Below the pieces are notes generated by a model. That model had not been told where the DNA came from and did no database searches. It saw only the letters and a list, made by a program, of their open reading frames with translations. A DNA stretch of 64,000 nucleotides. Origin: Deltaproteobacteria bacterium (GTDB lineage: Bacteria > Myxococcota_A > UBA9042 > PHBI01 > JACKFB01). A program made the position numbers and the translations under genes. Below, piece by piece: positions 1 to 12,198 of this stretch (the stretch's first letter is position 1; every line of letters starts with the position of its first letter). The DNA lies in NCBI GenBank assembly GCA_020632695.1, contig JACKFB010000017.1, forward strand, positions 45,181 through 109,180, read 5' to 3'.

Positions 1-23
1 CCGACGGGCGCTGAGGCGACCTG

Positions 24-258
24 GGCACCGGGACCGGGACAGGTGTCCCGGCCCCGGCCCGGCCGCCGCGGCTCGACCCGCGGCCAGCGCTAGCGCGACC
101 CGGGCGCGAGGGCCGTGGCAGGTGTCTCGACCCCGGCTCGGTCATCGCGCCTCGACCCGCGGTCAGCGCTGACGCAACCGGGCGCGAGGGCCGTGGCAGG
201 TGTCTCGACCCCGGCTCGGTCGTCGCGGCTTCGCCTGCGCCTCAACCCGCGGCGTGGG
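24..258. repeat. 78-bp tandem repeat, about three units
   Basis: Two units start at 102 and 180 and share an identical 42-bp opening (102-143 and 180-221). A more diverged unit occupies about 24-101. The third runs into the 3' end of the histidine kinase gene. A 12-bp palindrome (GTCAGCGCTGAC) lies at 162-173 inside the second unit. Positions 1-241 hold no supported gene; this repeat is the only structure seen. It may act as a 3' processing or termination region for the minus-strand operon ending at 242, but no U-tract is present. Confidence 0.6.
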
Positions 259-1735
259 TCTCCGGCCCGGCCGGCGGCGTCGCCTCCGCCGCGGCCTCGG
301 CGGTCGCCATCGGCAGGAAGACCCGGAAGGTGGTCCCCACGCCGGGCTTGCTGTCCACGTCGATGCGGCCCTCGTGCTCGCGGACGATGTCGGCGCAGAC
401 CGCCAGCCCGAGGCCGGTCCCCTCCGAGGCCTCCTTGGTCGTGAAGAAGGGGACGAAGATGCGCGCGCGCACCTCGTCAGGCATCCCCTCGCCCTCGTCC
501 TCGACCTCGAGGCAGACCAGCGGACGCGAGTCCTGCTCGCTGGCCGCTGCCGGCCGCACGCGCAGGCTCAACCGCCCGCCCCCGGGCATCGCCTGGATGG
601 CGTTGGTGATGAGGTTGGCGAGGACCTGCTCCAGCTCCTGGGTGATCCCGCGCGTGCGCCACGGGCCGCCCTCGCTCACCTCGAGGCTGGGGACCACGCC
701 GGCCCGGTGCATCATGTGGCCCAGCAGGGACAGCGAACCGTCGGCCAGGTGAGCCAGGTCGACCGAGCCCCGCTCCGAGACGCCCTTGCGCGCGAACCCG
801 AGCAGCCCGCGGATCCGCTCGGCCATCCGCGCGCTCTGGCGCTCGATGATCTGCGCGCACTCGACGGCGACCTCGTCCTTGGCGACCCCGATGGCGATCA
901 TGTGGGCCCGGCCCGAGACGACGTTGAGCGGCGTGCCCAGCTCGTGCGCGATCGACGCCGTGAGCTGCCCCACCACCTTCAGCCTGCCCGCGTGCCGGAG
1001 CTGGGCGGTCGCCGCGACCCGCCGCCGGGTCTCGTCCTCGATGCGCCGCCGCGCGATGTCCAGGCCGACGGTGAGCTGGTTGACCTCGTTGGCCAGCTCG
1101 CCGAGCTGGTCGGCGCCGCGCACGTGCAGCCGCCCGGTCAGGTCGTCGCTGGCGATGCGGCGGAGCTGCTGGGTCACCTCGGCCAGGGGCCGCGCCACCA
1201 GCAGGTGCGTGCCCAACAGGATCACCAGCGCGCACACGACGGCCAGCACCAGCGCGATGGTCGCCGTGTTCATCAGGATCGCGCGGCTCTCCTGCTGCGC
1301 GGCCTGGGCCGAGGACTCGATCCCCAACACGCCCGCGACCTTCCCGTCCCGAACCAGCGGTCGGTACATGGCGATGAACCGGTGCGAGCTGTCGACGAAG
1401 GGGCCCACCCCCTGGTTGCCCATCAGGCGCGACCAGTCCTCGGCGCTGCCGCGGAACTCGGGCGGCGCCGCTCCGGTGGCCTGCAACCAGGCCACCCGTC
1501 CGGGCTCCACCTCGTCGGCCGTGCGTCCCAGGATCGCTCGGGCGTTGCGCTCACCCTCCCGGTTCAACGCCTCCGAGACCGCCGCCGCGAGCAGGTCGGC
1601 CCGCTCGGTCAGCAGGCGGGCGCGGTCACGCTCCATGCGCCCGACGGCGACTCGCGCGGTCCACAGGCCGTGCACGCCCACGACCACGAAGATGCTGATC
1701 GTCAGCGCAAGCGTGAGCTTGGTCGCGAGTCTCAT
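242..1735 (-). CDS. membrane sensor histidine kinase
   Basis: A 497-residue HAMP-type sensor kinase that should autophosphorylate on His and pass phosphate to the receivers encoded just upstream. Visible order: transmembrane segment about 7-27, extracytoplasmic sensor about 28-155, second transmembrane segment about 157-179, HAMP about 180-232, dimerisation/phosphoacceptor helix with H264 in SIAHELGTPLN, then the ATPase domain with N box NLITNAIQAM (N378), G1 box DEGEGM and G2 box GTGLGLAV. The C-terminal ~25 residues are an Ala/Pro/Glu-rich tail. It is the last gene of a minus-strand operon, 21 nt after the lone-receiver gene. The ligand cannot be told from the sequence. All key kinase residues are present, so it should be active. 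Confidence 0.93.
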   Translation of the reverse strand: MRLATKLTLALTISIFVVVGVHGLWTARVAVGRMERDRARLLTERADLLAAAVSEALNREGERNARAILGRTADEVEPGRVAWLQATGAAPPEFRGSAEDWSRLMGNQGVGPFVDSSHRFIAMYRPLVRDGKVAGVLGIESSAQAAQQESRAILMNTATIALVLAVVCALVILLGTHLLVARPLAEVTQQLRRIASDDLTGRLHVRGADQLGELANEVNQLTVGLDIARRRIEDETRRRVAATAQLRHAGRLKVVGQLTASIAHELGTPLNVVSGRAHMIAIGVAKDEVAVECAQIIERQSARMAERIRGLLGFARKGVSERGSVDLAHLADGSLSLLGHMMHRAGVVPSLEVSEGGPWRTRGITQELEQVLANLITNAIQAMPGGGRLSLRVRPAAASEQDSRPLVCLEVEDEGEGMPDEVRARIFVPFFTTKEASEGTGLGLAVCADIVREHEGRIDVDSKPGVGTTFRVFLPMATAEAAAEATPPAGPETHAAG

Positions 1736-1756
1736 GCTGGGTCCCCGGTACGCGTG

Positions 1757-2162
1757 TCAGCCGGCATCGAGGAGCGTCTTGACGGCACGCACCAGCCGAG
1801 TCGAATCGAAGGGCTTGTCGAAGACCTCGATGGCCCCCAGCTTGCGCGCCCGGTTGTGGATGGCGTCGTCCCCGAAGCTGGTGATGACGATGGTGGGCGG
1901 CGCGGCGCCGCTCTCTCCCAGCCGCCTCAGCAGCTCCATCCCACCCATCACCGGCATGTGCAGATCGGTGACGAGCACGTCGGCCGCCCACTCGGCGTCC
2001 GTCAGGGCCTCCATCACCGCCAGGCCGTCCCCGACGGCGCGCACCTCGTAGCCCGCCAGCTCGAGGTAGGCCTTGAGGAGGGTGCGCATCTCGTCGTCGT
2101 CTTCTGCCAGCAATACGCGCGCCGCGCGCGCCGACGCGCCTGGGCGGCTGCGCTCCTTGGGG

Positions 2163-2176
<14 letters not shown>
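1757..2176 (-). CDS. single-domain response regulator
   Basis: A 139-residue receiver protein with no output domain. The acidic pocket (LLAEDDDEM), phosphoacceptor Asp in VLVTDLHMP and the conserved Lys in VFDKPFD are all present. The chosen ATG at 2176 overlaps the end of the sigma54-activator gene by 14 nt. An in-frame extension to 2395 would lie wholly inside that gene and its translation looks like out-of-frame noise, so the short form is preferred. It sits between an NtrC-like activator and the HAMP kinase, so it may be a phosphate sink or a CheY/Spo0F-like shuttle for the same kinase; that role is inferred from position only. Confidence 0.88.
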
Positions 2177-3614
<1,438 letters not shown>

Positions 3615-3854
3615 CGAGTTCCTCCAGGCGACGCGTTCGGTGAGGCGCTTCGGCCTCCAAGCCCCGAGTGCGGCAGGGTCGCAAGGTCGGCGCAGCCCGG
3701 GGGCGGTGGAACTGCCCAGCAAGGTCCATGCCACCGTGCCGTCGTTCCGGGATCGGACAGGATTGTCCACCACTCGCGGCGATCGAGGCAAACCGGGGAG
3801 GGCGCGACGCGGGGCACGGTGCCTCGTCGGGGCGATGTGCCCCGAGCGGGGCGG

Positions 3855-6800
3855 TCATCCGCGTCGCGCCTCGGATTCGCGGGCGCCCAGGTTGCCGTGG
3901 CGGTGGTAGTCGACCGAGATCGCCTGCTCGCGCATCCAGCGCAGCAGCTCGACCCGGCCGTGGGCCAGCGGCGGAGCGCTCTCCAGGTGAGCGCCGATCC
4001 GGGCGGCGGCGCGCCAGAGCGTATCAGGGACGGCGCCCACCACCCGCAGCCGCTCGGTGCCGGCCGGCAGCCGGGTGGCCAGGTCCTCGGCGCTCTCCTC
4101 GGCGGCCCGGCCGGGCCCAAGCGCGGCCGCTAGGCCGTGACCCGGCGCGACGCTGAGGCGGAAGAGCACGCCGGCCGTGGTCCCCGCGAGGAGCGCCAGG
4201 CTGGCCGCCAGCGGGTCGGCGTCCCCTTCCAGGCGCAAGGTGACCTCGCCCAGCGGCTGGTAGCGCAGCCAGTTGTCCTGTCCCAGCAGCAGGGCAGGGT
4301 CGTGCCAGCGCTCGAAGCAGGTCTCCATCCAGAAGGCCTGGCTGCGCGCCGCGCGCCGCGCCGCCTCCGGGTCCGCCAGCAGGCCCTCGAGCCGCTCCAA
4401 CACGGCCTCCACCTCGGGCGACGGCGGGGCGCCGCGCAGCTCACCCGGTCCGTCGGAGACCCGGCACAGCGTCACCGCGTAGTTGGGCCCGCCCGCCTTC
4501 ATCCCCGGGCCGAAGCCGGACGCCTTTCGCCCGCCGAAGGGCTGCCGTTCGACGATGGCCCCGGTGATCCCGCGGTCGATGTAGCAGTTGCCCGCGTCCA
4601 CCGTCGCCAGCCACCGCTGGCGCTCGCGCTCGTCCAGGGTCTGGAGGCCCGCGGTCAGGCCGTAGGGCGTCGCGTTCTGTAGCGCCATCGCCTCGTCGAG
4701 GTCGGCCGCGCGCATCACGCCGAGCACCGGGCCGAAGAGCTCGGTCTGGTGCGTGAAGCTGCCCGCGGTGACGCCGAGCTTCACCCCGGGCGACCAGAGC
4801 GCAGGGTTGTCAGGGTCACGGCGAGGCTCGAGCAGCCAGCGCTCGCCGGGTTCCAGGCTGGTCAGGGCCCGCAGCAGCGCTCCGTCGGGCGGCGCGATGA
4901 GCGGCGTGACGACGGCGCCCGGGTCCCAGGCGGGCCCGACCGGCAGGCTGGCGGCGGCGTCGCGCAGGCGCTCCAGGAAGCCGGCGTCGTCGTAGAGCTC
5001 GGCCTCCAGGATGAGCAGGCTGGCGGCGCTGCACTTCTGGCCGGCGTGGCCGAAGGCGGAGGCGAGGGTGTGCGCGATGGCGAGGTCGCGGTCGGCGAGG
5101 GCGCTGACCACGATGGCGTTCTTGCCGCCGGTCTCGGCGAAGAGCTGCAGCGACGGCCGCCAGTCGAGGAAGCGCCGTGCCGTCTCCGTGCCGCCGGTGA
5201 GGATGACGGCGTCCACCCGCGGGTCACGGATGAGCGCGGTACCCGCCGGCTCGTCGGCGCAGGGCAGGAGCTGGAGCACCTGCGGCGGCACCCCCGCCTC
5301 CCAGAGCAGCTCGGCCAGCGCGTGGCCCAGCAGCGCCGCCTCGGGCGCGGGCTTGAGCACCACGGCGTTGCCGGCGGCCAGCGCCGCCATGGTGCCGCCC
5401 GCCGGGATGGCCAGCGGGAAGTTCCAGGGCGGGGCCACCACGACCACCCCCCGCGGGCGCAGACGCAGCGCCGGGTCGTCGGCGAAGGCAGCCAGCGAGC
5501 GAGGGAGATACTCGGCGAAGTCGATGGCCTCGGAGACCTCCCGGTCCCCCTCGGCCAGGGCCTTTCCGCCCTCGGCCAGCATCATCGCGCAGAGCTCGCT
5601 GCGGCGGCCTCGAAGGAGCTGGGCCGCGCGAGCCAGGATCTCGTGGCGCGCGCGCAGCCCTCGCCGGTGCCAGTCGGGCCAGGCCGCGCTGGCCACGTCC
5701 AAGGCGCGCCCCAGGTCGGCCACCTCGGCGAGCGCCGTGCGGGAGACCGCCCGGCCGGGCCGCGAGGGGTCGTGGCGGACGCGGCCGGCGCCCTTGGAGG
5801 GCAGCGCGCGCCGGCCGTCGACCACCACGGGCAGCTCCTGGCACGGCGCGTCGCGCCAGCGCGCCACCGCCTCGGCGATCCAGTCGCGCGCGGAGGCGGC
5901 CGTCCAGTCGGTGTCCGGCTCGTTGCGAAAGGGCGCGTCCACCGGCACCAGGAGCGGCGCCTGCCGGCGGTCCAGGCTCCGACGGGACGCCGCGGACACC
6001 GAGCCGGCCGAGGCCAGCGCCTCTCGGAAGCGCAGCCGCTCGGCCGCCCACACCTCACCGCCGGGGGGCGCCGCGGCGCAGCGCGCGAGGAAGCCGTCGG
6101 GTCCCGTGTTCTCGTCCAGCCGGCGGATCAGGTAGGCGATGGCGGCCTCGGTCTCCGACGCGTCGACCGCCGGAGCGTAGACCAGCACGCCGCCGGCGAC
6201 CTCGCTCACGACGCGCCGCAGGGGCTCGGCCATGCCAGCCAGCATCTCGATGCCGACCTGCTCCTCGGTCCCGGCCAGCGCGCGGAGCACCAGCGTGTAC
6301 GCGATGTCGAACACGTTGTGGCTGCCCACGCCGACTCGTAGCACCGCGGCGTTTTCGGGCCGCACCGCCCAGGCGATGAGGCGCTTCATCTGTGCGTCGG
6401 TCTCGCCCTTGCTGCCGAATGGCGCGGGGGTCCAGCCGTGGAGCGACGCCTCGACGCGCTCCATCGCGAGGTTCGCGCCCTTGACCAGTCGCACGCGCAC
6501 CGGCGCGCCGCCCGCCGCCGCGCGGGCGCGGGCCTGCTCGGTGAGCGAGCGCAGCGCGGGCCAGGAGTCGGGCAGGTAGGCCTGCAGCACCACGCCCAGG
6601 GGCGCGCCGCGCAGGTCGGGCGCCTCGAGGAGCCGCCGCACCAGCTCCAGGGTGAGGTGGAAGTCGGACCAGGCCTCCATGTCCAGGACGACCATCGGGC
6701 GCCCGGGCTTCGCCGCGCTGCGTCGGAGCAGCCCGCCCACCCGATCGGTCAGGCGCGTCAGCGTGCCCTCCCAGTCGAGGGGGTCGAGGCGCGCCGTGAT

Positions 6801-7412
6801 GCTGGAGATCTTGACCGACACGGCGTGCAGCACCGTCCGCTCGATGTCGGTGGCCAGGCGGGCCACGCGCCGGGTGGCGTGCGCCTCGCCCAGAACGGCC
6901 TCGCCGAGGTGGTTCAGGTTGATGAGCGCTCCGGAGGCCGCCAGCGACGCCAGCGCCGGCACCAGGGCCTCCTCCTCGCCGGGGAGCAGCAGCGGGTCCG
7001 CCTCGCGGTGCACCCGGCGGCTGAAGGCCCCGACGGCCAGGGATGGGGCAAGATGGGACATCGCGGCGAAGGCGCGCAGCAGCGCGCGCTCGACCGTGCC
7101 CAGCGAGGCAGGCGCGCCGAGCTGCCGGATGAGGTGCGCCAGCCGCTCGGCGACCCGCTCGGGGTCGCGCGAGCGGAAGAGCTGGTCGGTGAGGGCCGCG
7201 GTCAGCGCGCGGCCTGGGGCGTCCTCGGCGAGATCGGAGAGCCGCTTCGCGCGCCGCCGCTCGGCGAGGCTGGCCTCGGCCAGGGCCGCCTCCTGGAGGG
7301 TCGCCGCCAGGTCCTCGGTCTCTGCCGCCACATCGATCGACGCGGCCGCCGAATCCCGGATCCGGACCAGCCGCTGCCTGGCTCGAGCGGTGCTCTCGCT
7401 CTTCGTGCTCAT
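3855..7412 (-). CDS. putA: bifunctional proline dehydrogenase / L-glutamate-gamma-semialdehyde dehydrogenase
   Basis: An 1185-residue PutA-type enzyme that oxidises proline to pyrroline-5-carboxylate with FAD and then glutamate semialdehyde to glutamate with NAD+. The N-terminal half carries the proline dehydrogenase barrel (RLVKGANLAMERVEA). The aldehyde dehydrogenase module has the catalytic Glu (E760, LFAETGGK) and Cys (C794, GHAGQKCSAAS) and the FGGRKASGFG signature near its end. About 150 further residues follow, as in long-form PutA proteins, where this C-terminal region helps shape the inter-site channel. There is no obvious N-terminal DNA-binding ribbon-helix-helix, so it is probably not an autorepressor. 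ATG at 7412 has GGGGAGCG upstream. The 240 nt to the sigma54-activator start at 3614 hold no further gene. Confidence 0.95.
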   Translation of the reverse strand: MSTKSESTARARQRLVRIRDSAAASIDVAAETEDLAATLQEAALAEASLAERRRAKRLSDLAEDAPGRALTAALTDQLFRSRDPERVAERLAHLIRQLGAPASLGTVERALLRAFAAMSHLAPSLAVGAFSRRVHREADPLLLPGEEEALVPALASLAASGALINLNHLGEAVLGEAHATRRVARLATDIERTVLHAVSVKISSITARLDPLDWEGTLTRLTDRVGGLLRRSAAKPGRPMVVLDMEAWSDFHLTLELVRRLLEAPDLRGAPLGVVLQAYLPDSWPALRSLTEQARARAAAGGAPVRVRLVKGANLAMERVEASLHGWTPAPFGSKGETDAQMKRLIAWAVRPENAAVLRVGVGSHNVFDIAYTLVLRALAGTEEQVGIEMLAGMAEPLRRVVSEVAGGVLVYAPAVDASETEAAIAYLIRRLDENTGPDGFLARCAAAPPGGEVWAAERLRFREALASAGSVSAASRRSLDRRQAPLLVPVDAPFRNEPDTDWTAASARDWIAEAVARWRDAPCQELPVVVDGRRALPSKGAGRVRHDPSRPGRAVSRTALAEVADLGRALDVASAAWPDWHRRGLRARHEILARAAQLLRGRRSELCAMMLAEGGKALAEGDREVSEAIDFAEYLPRSLAAFADDPALRLRPRGVVVVAPPWNFPLAIPAGGTMAALAAGNAVVLKPAPEAALLGHALAELLWEAGVPPQVLQLLPCADEPAGTALIRDPRVDAVILTGGTETARRFLDWRPSLQLFAETGGKNAIVVSALADRDLAIAHTLASAFGHAGQKCSAASLLILEAELYDDAGFLERLRDAAASLPVGPAWDPGAVVTPLIAPPDGALLRALTSLEPGERWLLEPRRDPDNPALWSPGVKLGVTAGSFTHQTELFGPVLGVMRAADLDEAMALQNATPYGLTAGLQTLDERERQRWLATVDAGNCYIDRGITGAIVERQPFGGRKASGFGPGMKAGGPNYAVTLCRVSDGPGELRGAPPSPEVEAVLERLEGLLADPEAARRAARSQAFWMETCFERWHDPALLLGQDNWLRYQPLGEVTLRLEGDADPLAASLALLAGTTAGVLFRLSVAPGHGLAAALGPGRAAEESAEDLATRLPAGTERLRVVGAVPDTLWRAAARIGAHLESAPPLAHGRVELLRWMREQAISVDYHRHGNLGARESEARRG

Positions 7413-7594
7413 CGCGCGCGCTCCCCGGGCGTCTCCCAGCCGCCCCGGTACATCCTAACCCGCATCGCCCCGCGCGCCTCGGAGCGCGCCCCGTCCGACC
7501 CGGCCTGCCTGCCACCCGGTGCCGGAACGACCAGCGGCCGCGCCGCCTCCCCCGAGGACGGCGCGGCCGCTCGCCGCGTCCACCGCTGCCCGCG

Positions 7595-8944
7595 CTACTT
7601 CTTCTGCAGCTTGTAGGCGCCGGCCTTGTACGACTTCGTCATCACCTTCTGCTCCTCGGCGCTGGCGGGCGGAGCGGCGAGCTGTTCGACCAGGTCGGCC
7701 GCCTCGTCGGCGCTGTCGGCCAGGCCCTTGCCGGCGGATCCCAGGGTCGCCCGCTTGGCCCGCGCCTTGTCGGTGGCCGTCGACAGCTCGCGGCGGGCGT
7801 CGTCGAAGCGCCCCTCCTGCACCAGGGCGGCGGCCCGCTGCATCGACGTGGCCAGCTCGATCTCGGCGATGCGCGCCTCGACCTCCTTGTCGCGGCTGCG
7901 CTCGACCAGCGCCGAGTCGGTGGTGACCGTCACCGCCAGCGGCTCCGAGGCCCCGCGGCGCGCCCCGTCGGCGGTCAGGTCCTGGTAGCGCACGCCCAGC
8001 GACCCCAGCGCCACCGTCCCGCGACGCTCGGCCACCCGCAGCCGCAGCAGCACCGCGCGCCGCTGACCGGCGAACACGTCGCCGAGCCGCACGACCACCG
8101 TCGGCCCCTCCTGCTGCCACGCGTAGCCGAACACCTCGTCGACCGCCACGCCCTCGGGCAACGTGATCTCCAGGGCCACCTGCCGGGCCACCGTCGCCAT
8201 CATCTGCCCGATCTCGCCGCTGAGCACGCCGGCGATCTCCTTGGAGTCCTGCACGAAGTAGTAGTTGCCGCCGCCGTGGTCGGCGACCGCGGTCATCAGG
8301 TCCTCGTTGTAGTTCGCGCCCAGGCCCAGGGTCGTCGTCACGATGCCCTCCTGGAGCGCCTCGCGGGCGATGCGATTGAGGGCGGGCAGGGCGGTGACGC
8401 CCCGATTCGCCAGCCCGTCCGAGATCAGGATGACGCGATTGACCTTGTCGGAGTCGAGGTGGGCGCGCACCTCGGCCTGGCCGGCCACCAGGCCGCCCGA
8501 CAGGTTCGTCCAGCCGTTCGGGCCGATGCGCCGGATCGCGTCCTTGACCCGCTCGCGGGTCCGCGGGCCGAGCACCACCGAGGGGACGTCCACCCGGACG
8601 TCGTCGGAGTAGCTCACGATGGAGACGCGGTCGCCGTCACGCAGGCGATCGACCATCTGCATCGCGGCGTCGCGGGCGTCGGCGATGGCCTGCCCCAGCA
8701 TCGAGCCCGAGCGGTCGATGACCAGGCTGAGGTTCACCGCCCGGTCGCGCCCGCGGAAGGTGCGGGGTGCCTCGAGGGTGGCGAGGGCGTGGACGACGGG
8801 CTCGCCGGCGAGCACGTAGGGGTTCTCGAGCTGGACGCGGAAGCCCAGGCTGCCGGGAGCCGCGTCGGTGGCCAGGGTCGCCGCGCCGGCCGGAGCCGCC
8901 AGGGCGAACGTGAGCAGTGCGGTCGCGAGGGACAGGGTGCGCAT
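7595..8944 (-). CDS. secreted von Willebrand factor A domain protein
   Basis: A 449-residue exported protein with a clear signal peptide (residues about 1-21, ending in Ala-rich PAGAA) followed by a VWA domain. The metal-dependent adhesion motif DRSGSM is intact, with later Thr and Asp positions in line with a working MIDAS (for example LISDGLANRG). The C-terminal part is a beta-rich region followed by a charged helical tail ending in Lys residues; it resembles the bacterial batA/YfbK-like VWA proteins in layout but lacks their transmembrane helices. Function unknown; VWA proteins usually mediate protein-protein contact. ATG at 8944 has CGGAGAAG upstream. It is divergent from the pirin gene with a 224-nt shared control region. 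Confidence 0.88.
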   Translation of the reverse strand: MRTLSLATALLTFALAAPAGAATLATDAAPGSLGFRVQLENPYVLAGEPVVHALATLEAPRTFRGRDRAVNLSLVIDRSGSMLGQAIADARDAAMQMVDRLRDGDRVSIVSYSDDVRVDVPSVVLGPRTRERVKDAIRRIGPNGWTNLSGGLVAGQAEVRAHLDSDKVNRVILISDGLANRGVTALPALNRIAREALQEGIVTTTLGLGANYNEDLMTAVADHGGGNYYFVQDSKEIAGVLSGEIGQMMATVARQVALEITLPEGVAVDEVFGYAWQQEGPTVVVRLGDVFAGQRRAVLLRLRVAERRGTVALGSLGVRYQDLTADGARRGASEPLAVTVTTDSALVERSRDKEVEARIAEIELATSMQRAAALVQEGRFDDARRELSTATDKARAKRATLGSAGKGLADSADEAADLVEQLAAPPASAEEQKVMTKSYKAGAYKLQKK

Positions 8945-9092
8945 GGCGGCTTCTCCGGTTCGGGTGGACTCCCCCCCAGACGCGCGACCTCGAGAATGGA
9001 TCTCGACGAATCCGTCGCCGACCCCGCGGAGGCCGCAGTCGCTCGTCGTGGGGCGCCTGCGCGGTGGGTGTCGCCTGGCGCGGCCTGGGACT

Positions 9093-9114
9093 TGACGTGC
9101 CCGCCCTCACGTCA
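9093..9114. promoter_or_regulatory. inverted repeat in the VWA/pirin intergenic region
   Basis: A perfect 7-bp inverted repeat, TGACGTG and CACGTCA with an 8-bp spacer, overlaps a possible -35 element TTGACG (9092-9097) about 75 nt before the pirin start. This arrangement suits a dimeric repressor site. The -10 region 17 nt downstream is a poor match, so the promoter itself is uncertain. It could equally be chance symmetry in GC-rich DNA. Confidence 0.35.
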
Positions 9115-9168
9115 CACTTTCACGCCGGGCTCGCCGTCCACCGGGCCGCCCCCACGAGGATCGCAGCG

Positions 9169-9915
9169 ATGACGCTACTACCCGTCTCCCCTGGCCCTGC
9201 TGTCCTCCCGGCCGTCGTCTTCGACGAAGGCCAGGGTGCCCGCGTGCGCCGCCTCTTCCCCACCTTGAGCCTGCGCCATCTCGACCCCTTCGTCGTGCTG
9301 GACGACCTCCGGGTCGAGCAGGCCACCGGCTTCCCCGGGATGCCGAGCCGCGGATTCGAGGCGGTGACCTACGTGCTGCGCGGGGCCTTCCACCACCAGG
9401 ACAGCCTCGGCAACGACCAGCTCATCGAGGCCGGGGGCGTGCAGTGCTTCACCGCCGGCGCCGGTAGTCGCTGCGCCGACCGTCCCGACCCGCGCAGCCT
9501 CAGCCACGGCCTGCAGCTCTGGGTCAACCTGCCCGGACGCCTGCGCGATGTGCGCCCGGCCTACCAGCACGCGCCGGCCGCGGCCCTGCCTCTCAGGAGC
9601 TTCGACGGCGTGGTCATCACCACCGTCATCGGCGAGGGCTCGCCGATGAGCCTGTCCTCCAGCGTGCGCTATCACGACGTGCAGATGCAGGCCGGCGCCA
9701 CCCACGTCGCCGCCATCCCCGAGGGCTGGCGCGGGTTCGTGTACGTGGTGCAGGGGCAGGTTCGCGTCGGCGACTGGCTGCTGGCGCCCGGCGAGGCCGC
9801 GTTTCCGGCGCCGGGCCAACAGCTCCTGGAGGCGCGCGACGAGGCGCGGCTCATGCTCATCGCCGGCGTGCCCCACGGGGCCAGCGTCGCGCCGCCGGTC
9901 GTCTACGACTGCTGA
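9169..9915 (+). CDS. pirin-family cupin protein lacking canonical metal ligands
   Basis: A 248-residue bicupin of the pirin family. Family hallmarks are clear: RGFEAVTYVLRG at about 61-72, DSLGNDQ at 79-84, LQLWVNLP and the second cupin about 150-248. However, the metal-binding set of known pirins (His, His, His, Glu) is absent: the usual HPHRGFE reads MPSRGFE (58-64) and the usual HxE pair reads C102 and D104. Quercetinase-type or redox-switch activity that needs the iron is therefore doubtful; a structural or regulatory role is more likely. ATG at 9169 is chosen because GAGGA lies 8 nt upstream; the open frame extends back to 8917 but that part looks non-coding. Confidence 0.9.
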   Translation: MTLLPVSPGPAVLPAVVFDEGQGARVRRLFPTLSLRHLDPFVVLDDLRVEQATGFPGMPSRGFEAVTYVLRGAFHHQDSLGNDQLIEAGGVQCFTAGAGSRCADRPDPRSLSHGLQLWVNLPGRLRDVRPAYQHAPAAALPLRSFDGVVITTVIGEGSPMSLSSSVRYHDVQMQAGATHVAAIPEGWRGFVYVVQGQVRVGDWLLAPGEAAFPAPGQQLLEARDEARLMLIAGVPHGASVAPPVVYDC

Positions 9916-9986
9916 GCTGGCCCGTGGCAGGCCGCTCTCACGAGGGGCGGCGCGAAGGTGGGCTGGATCGTCCCGCCGGAGCCGGC

Positions 9987-10013
9987 GGCCGGGGTGGGCT
10001 GGGCCGCCCGGCC
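9987..10013. terminator. stem-loop between convergent genes
   Basis: A 7-bp GC stem (GGCCGGG / CCCGGCC) with a 13-nt loop lies between the pirin stop at 9915 and the end of the small minus-strand gene at 10030. Position between convergent genes supports a bidirectional transcription end, although no U-tract follows on either strand. Confidence 0.35.
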
Positions 10014-10029
10014 TCACTCGCGGAATGCC

Positions 10030-10353
10030 TCAGAAGCCGTCGTCGATCCGCTTGCGCTCCGCGCCACGCCGTCGCCGGCCCTCCTCGGGCATCCCGGGGC
10101 CGGTGGGGCGTCGGTCGATGCCGCTGAAGCCGGTCGACTCGTTCCACTCGCGGAAGTCCAGATCCCCGCGCTGATAGCGGAGCTGGTCGTAGTGGGACCT
10201 GGACAGGCCCGCCTCGGTGTAGCGGGTGGTCGCGTTGGTCGCGTTGAGTCGCCCGGCGATGATGCGGGCCTGGTCCTTGATGGCCCGGGCCAGGCTCTTG
10301 TCGCTGGTGCCGCTGGCCCACCGGGCGTAGCGGGGCGTCGTTCGCACGTCCAT
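10030..10353 (-). CDS. small hypothetical protein, charged
   Basis: A 107-residue protein that I cannot place in a family. It has an N-terminal helix-forming region (SLARAIKDQARIIAGRLNA), a middle with several Tyr and Arg residues, and a basic, disordered-looking C-terminus rich in Arg and Lys. No signal peptide or membrane segment is seen. The ATG at 10353 is supported by an excellent GGAGGTGA ribosome site 5 nt upstream, which argues that this is a real gene although the frame continues to 10404. It stands alone, convergent with pirin and downstream of release factor 3 on the same strand, 113 nt away. Confidence 0.62.
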   Translation of the reverse strand: MDVRTTPRYARWASGTSDKSLARAIKDQARIIAGRLNATNATTRYTEAGLSRSHYDQLRYQRGDLDFREWNESTGFSGIDRRPTGPGMPEEGRRRRGAERKRIDDGF

Positions 10354-10466
10354 CGTGGTCACCTCCGTCGTCGGCGGCGCGCGCCGCCGACCGTCTCGCA
10401 GCATGGCCGCGCGTCGCAGGATAGCCGCGCGCGACCGAGGGTCAAGGCGCGCAAGGCCTCACCCTC

Positions 10467-12083
<1,617 letters not shown>

Positions 12084-12198
12084 CGCGGCGGGTTCTACTG
12101 GAAAGAGGGCCCCGTCGCCAGCGATTCCGCAAGCGCGGCCTGCTTCCCATGCCCGCCATGCTCTGTCACCATCGGGCCTGGCGCGCCGGGAGGAAGCA

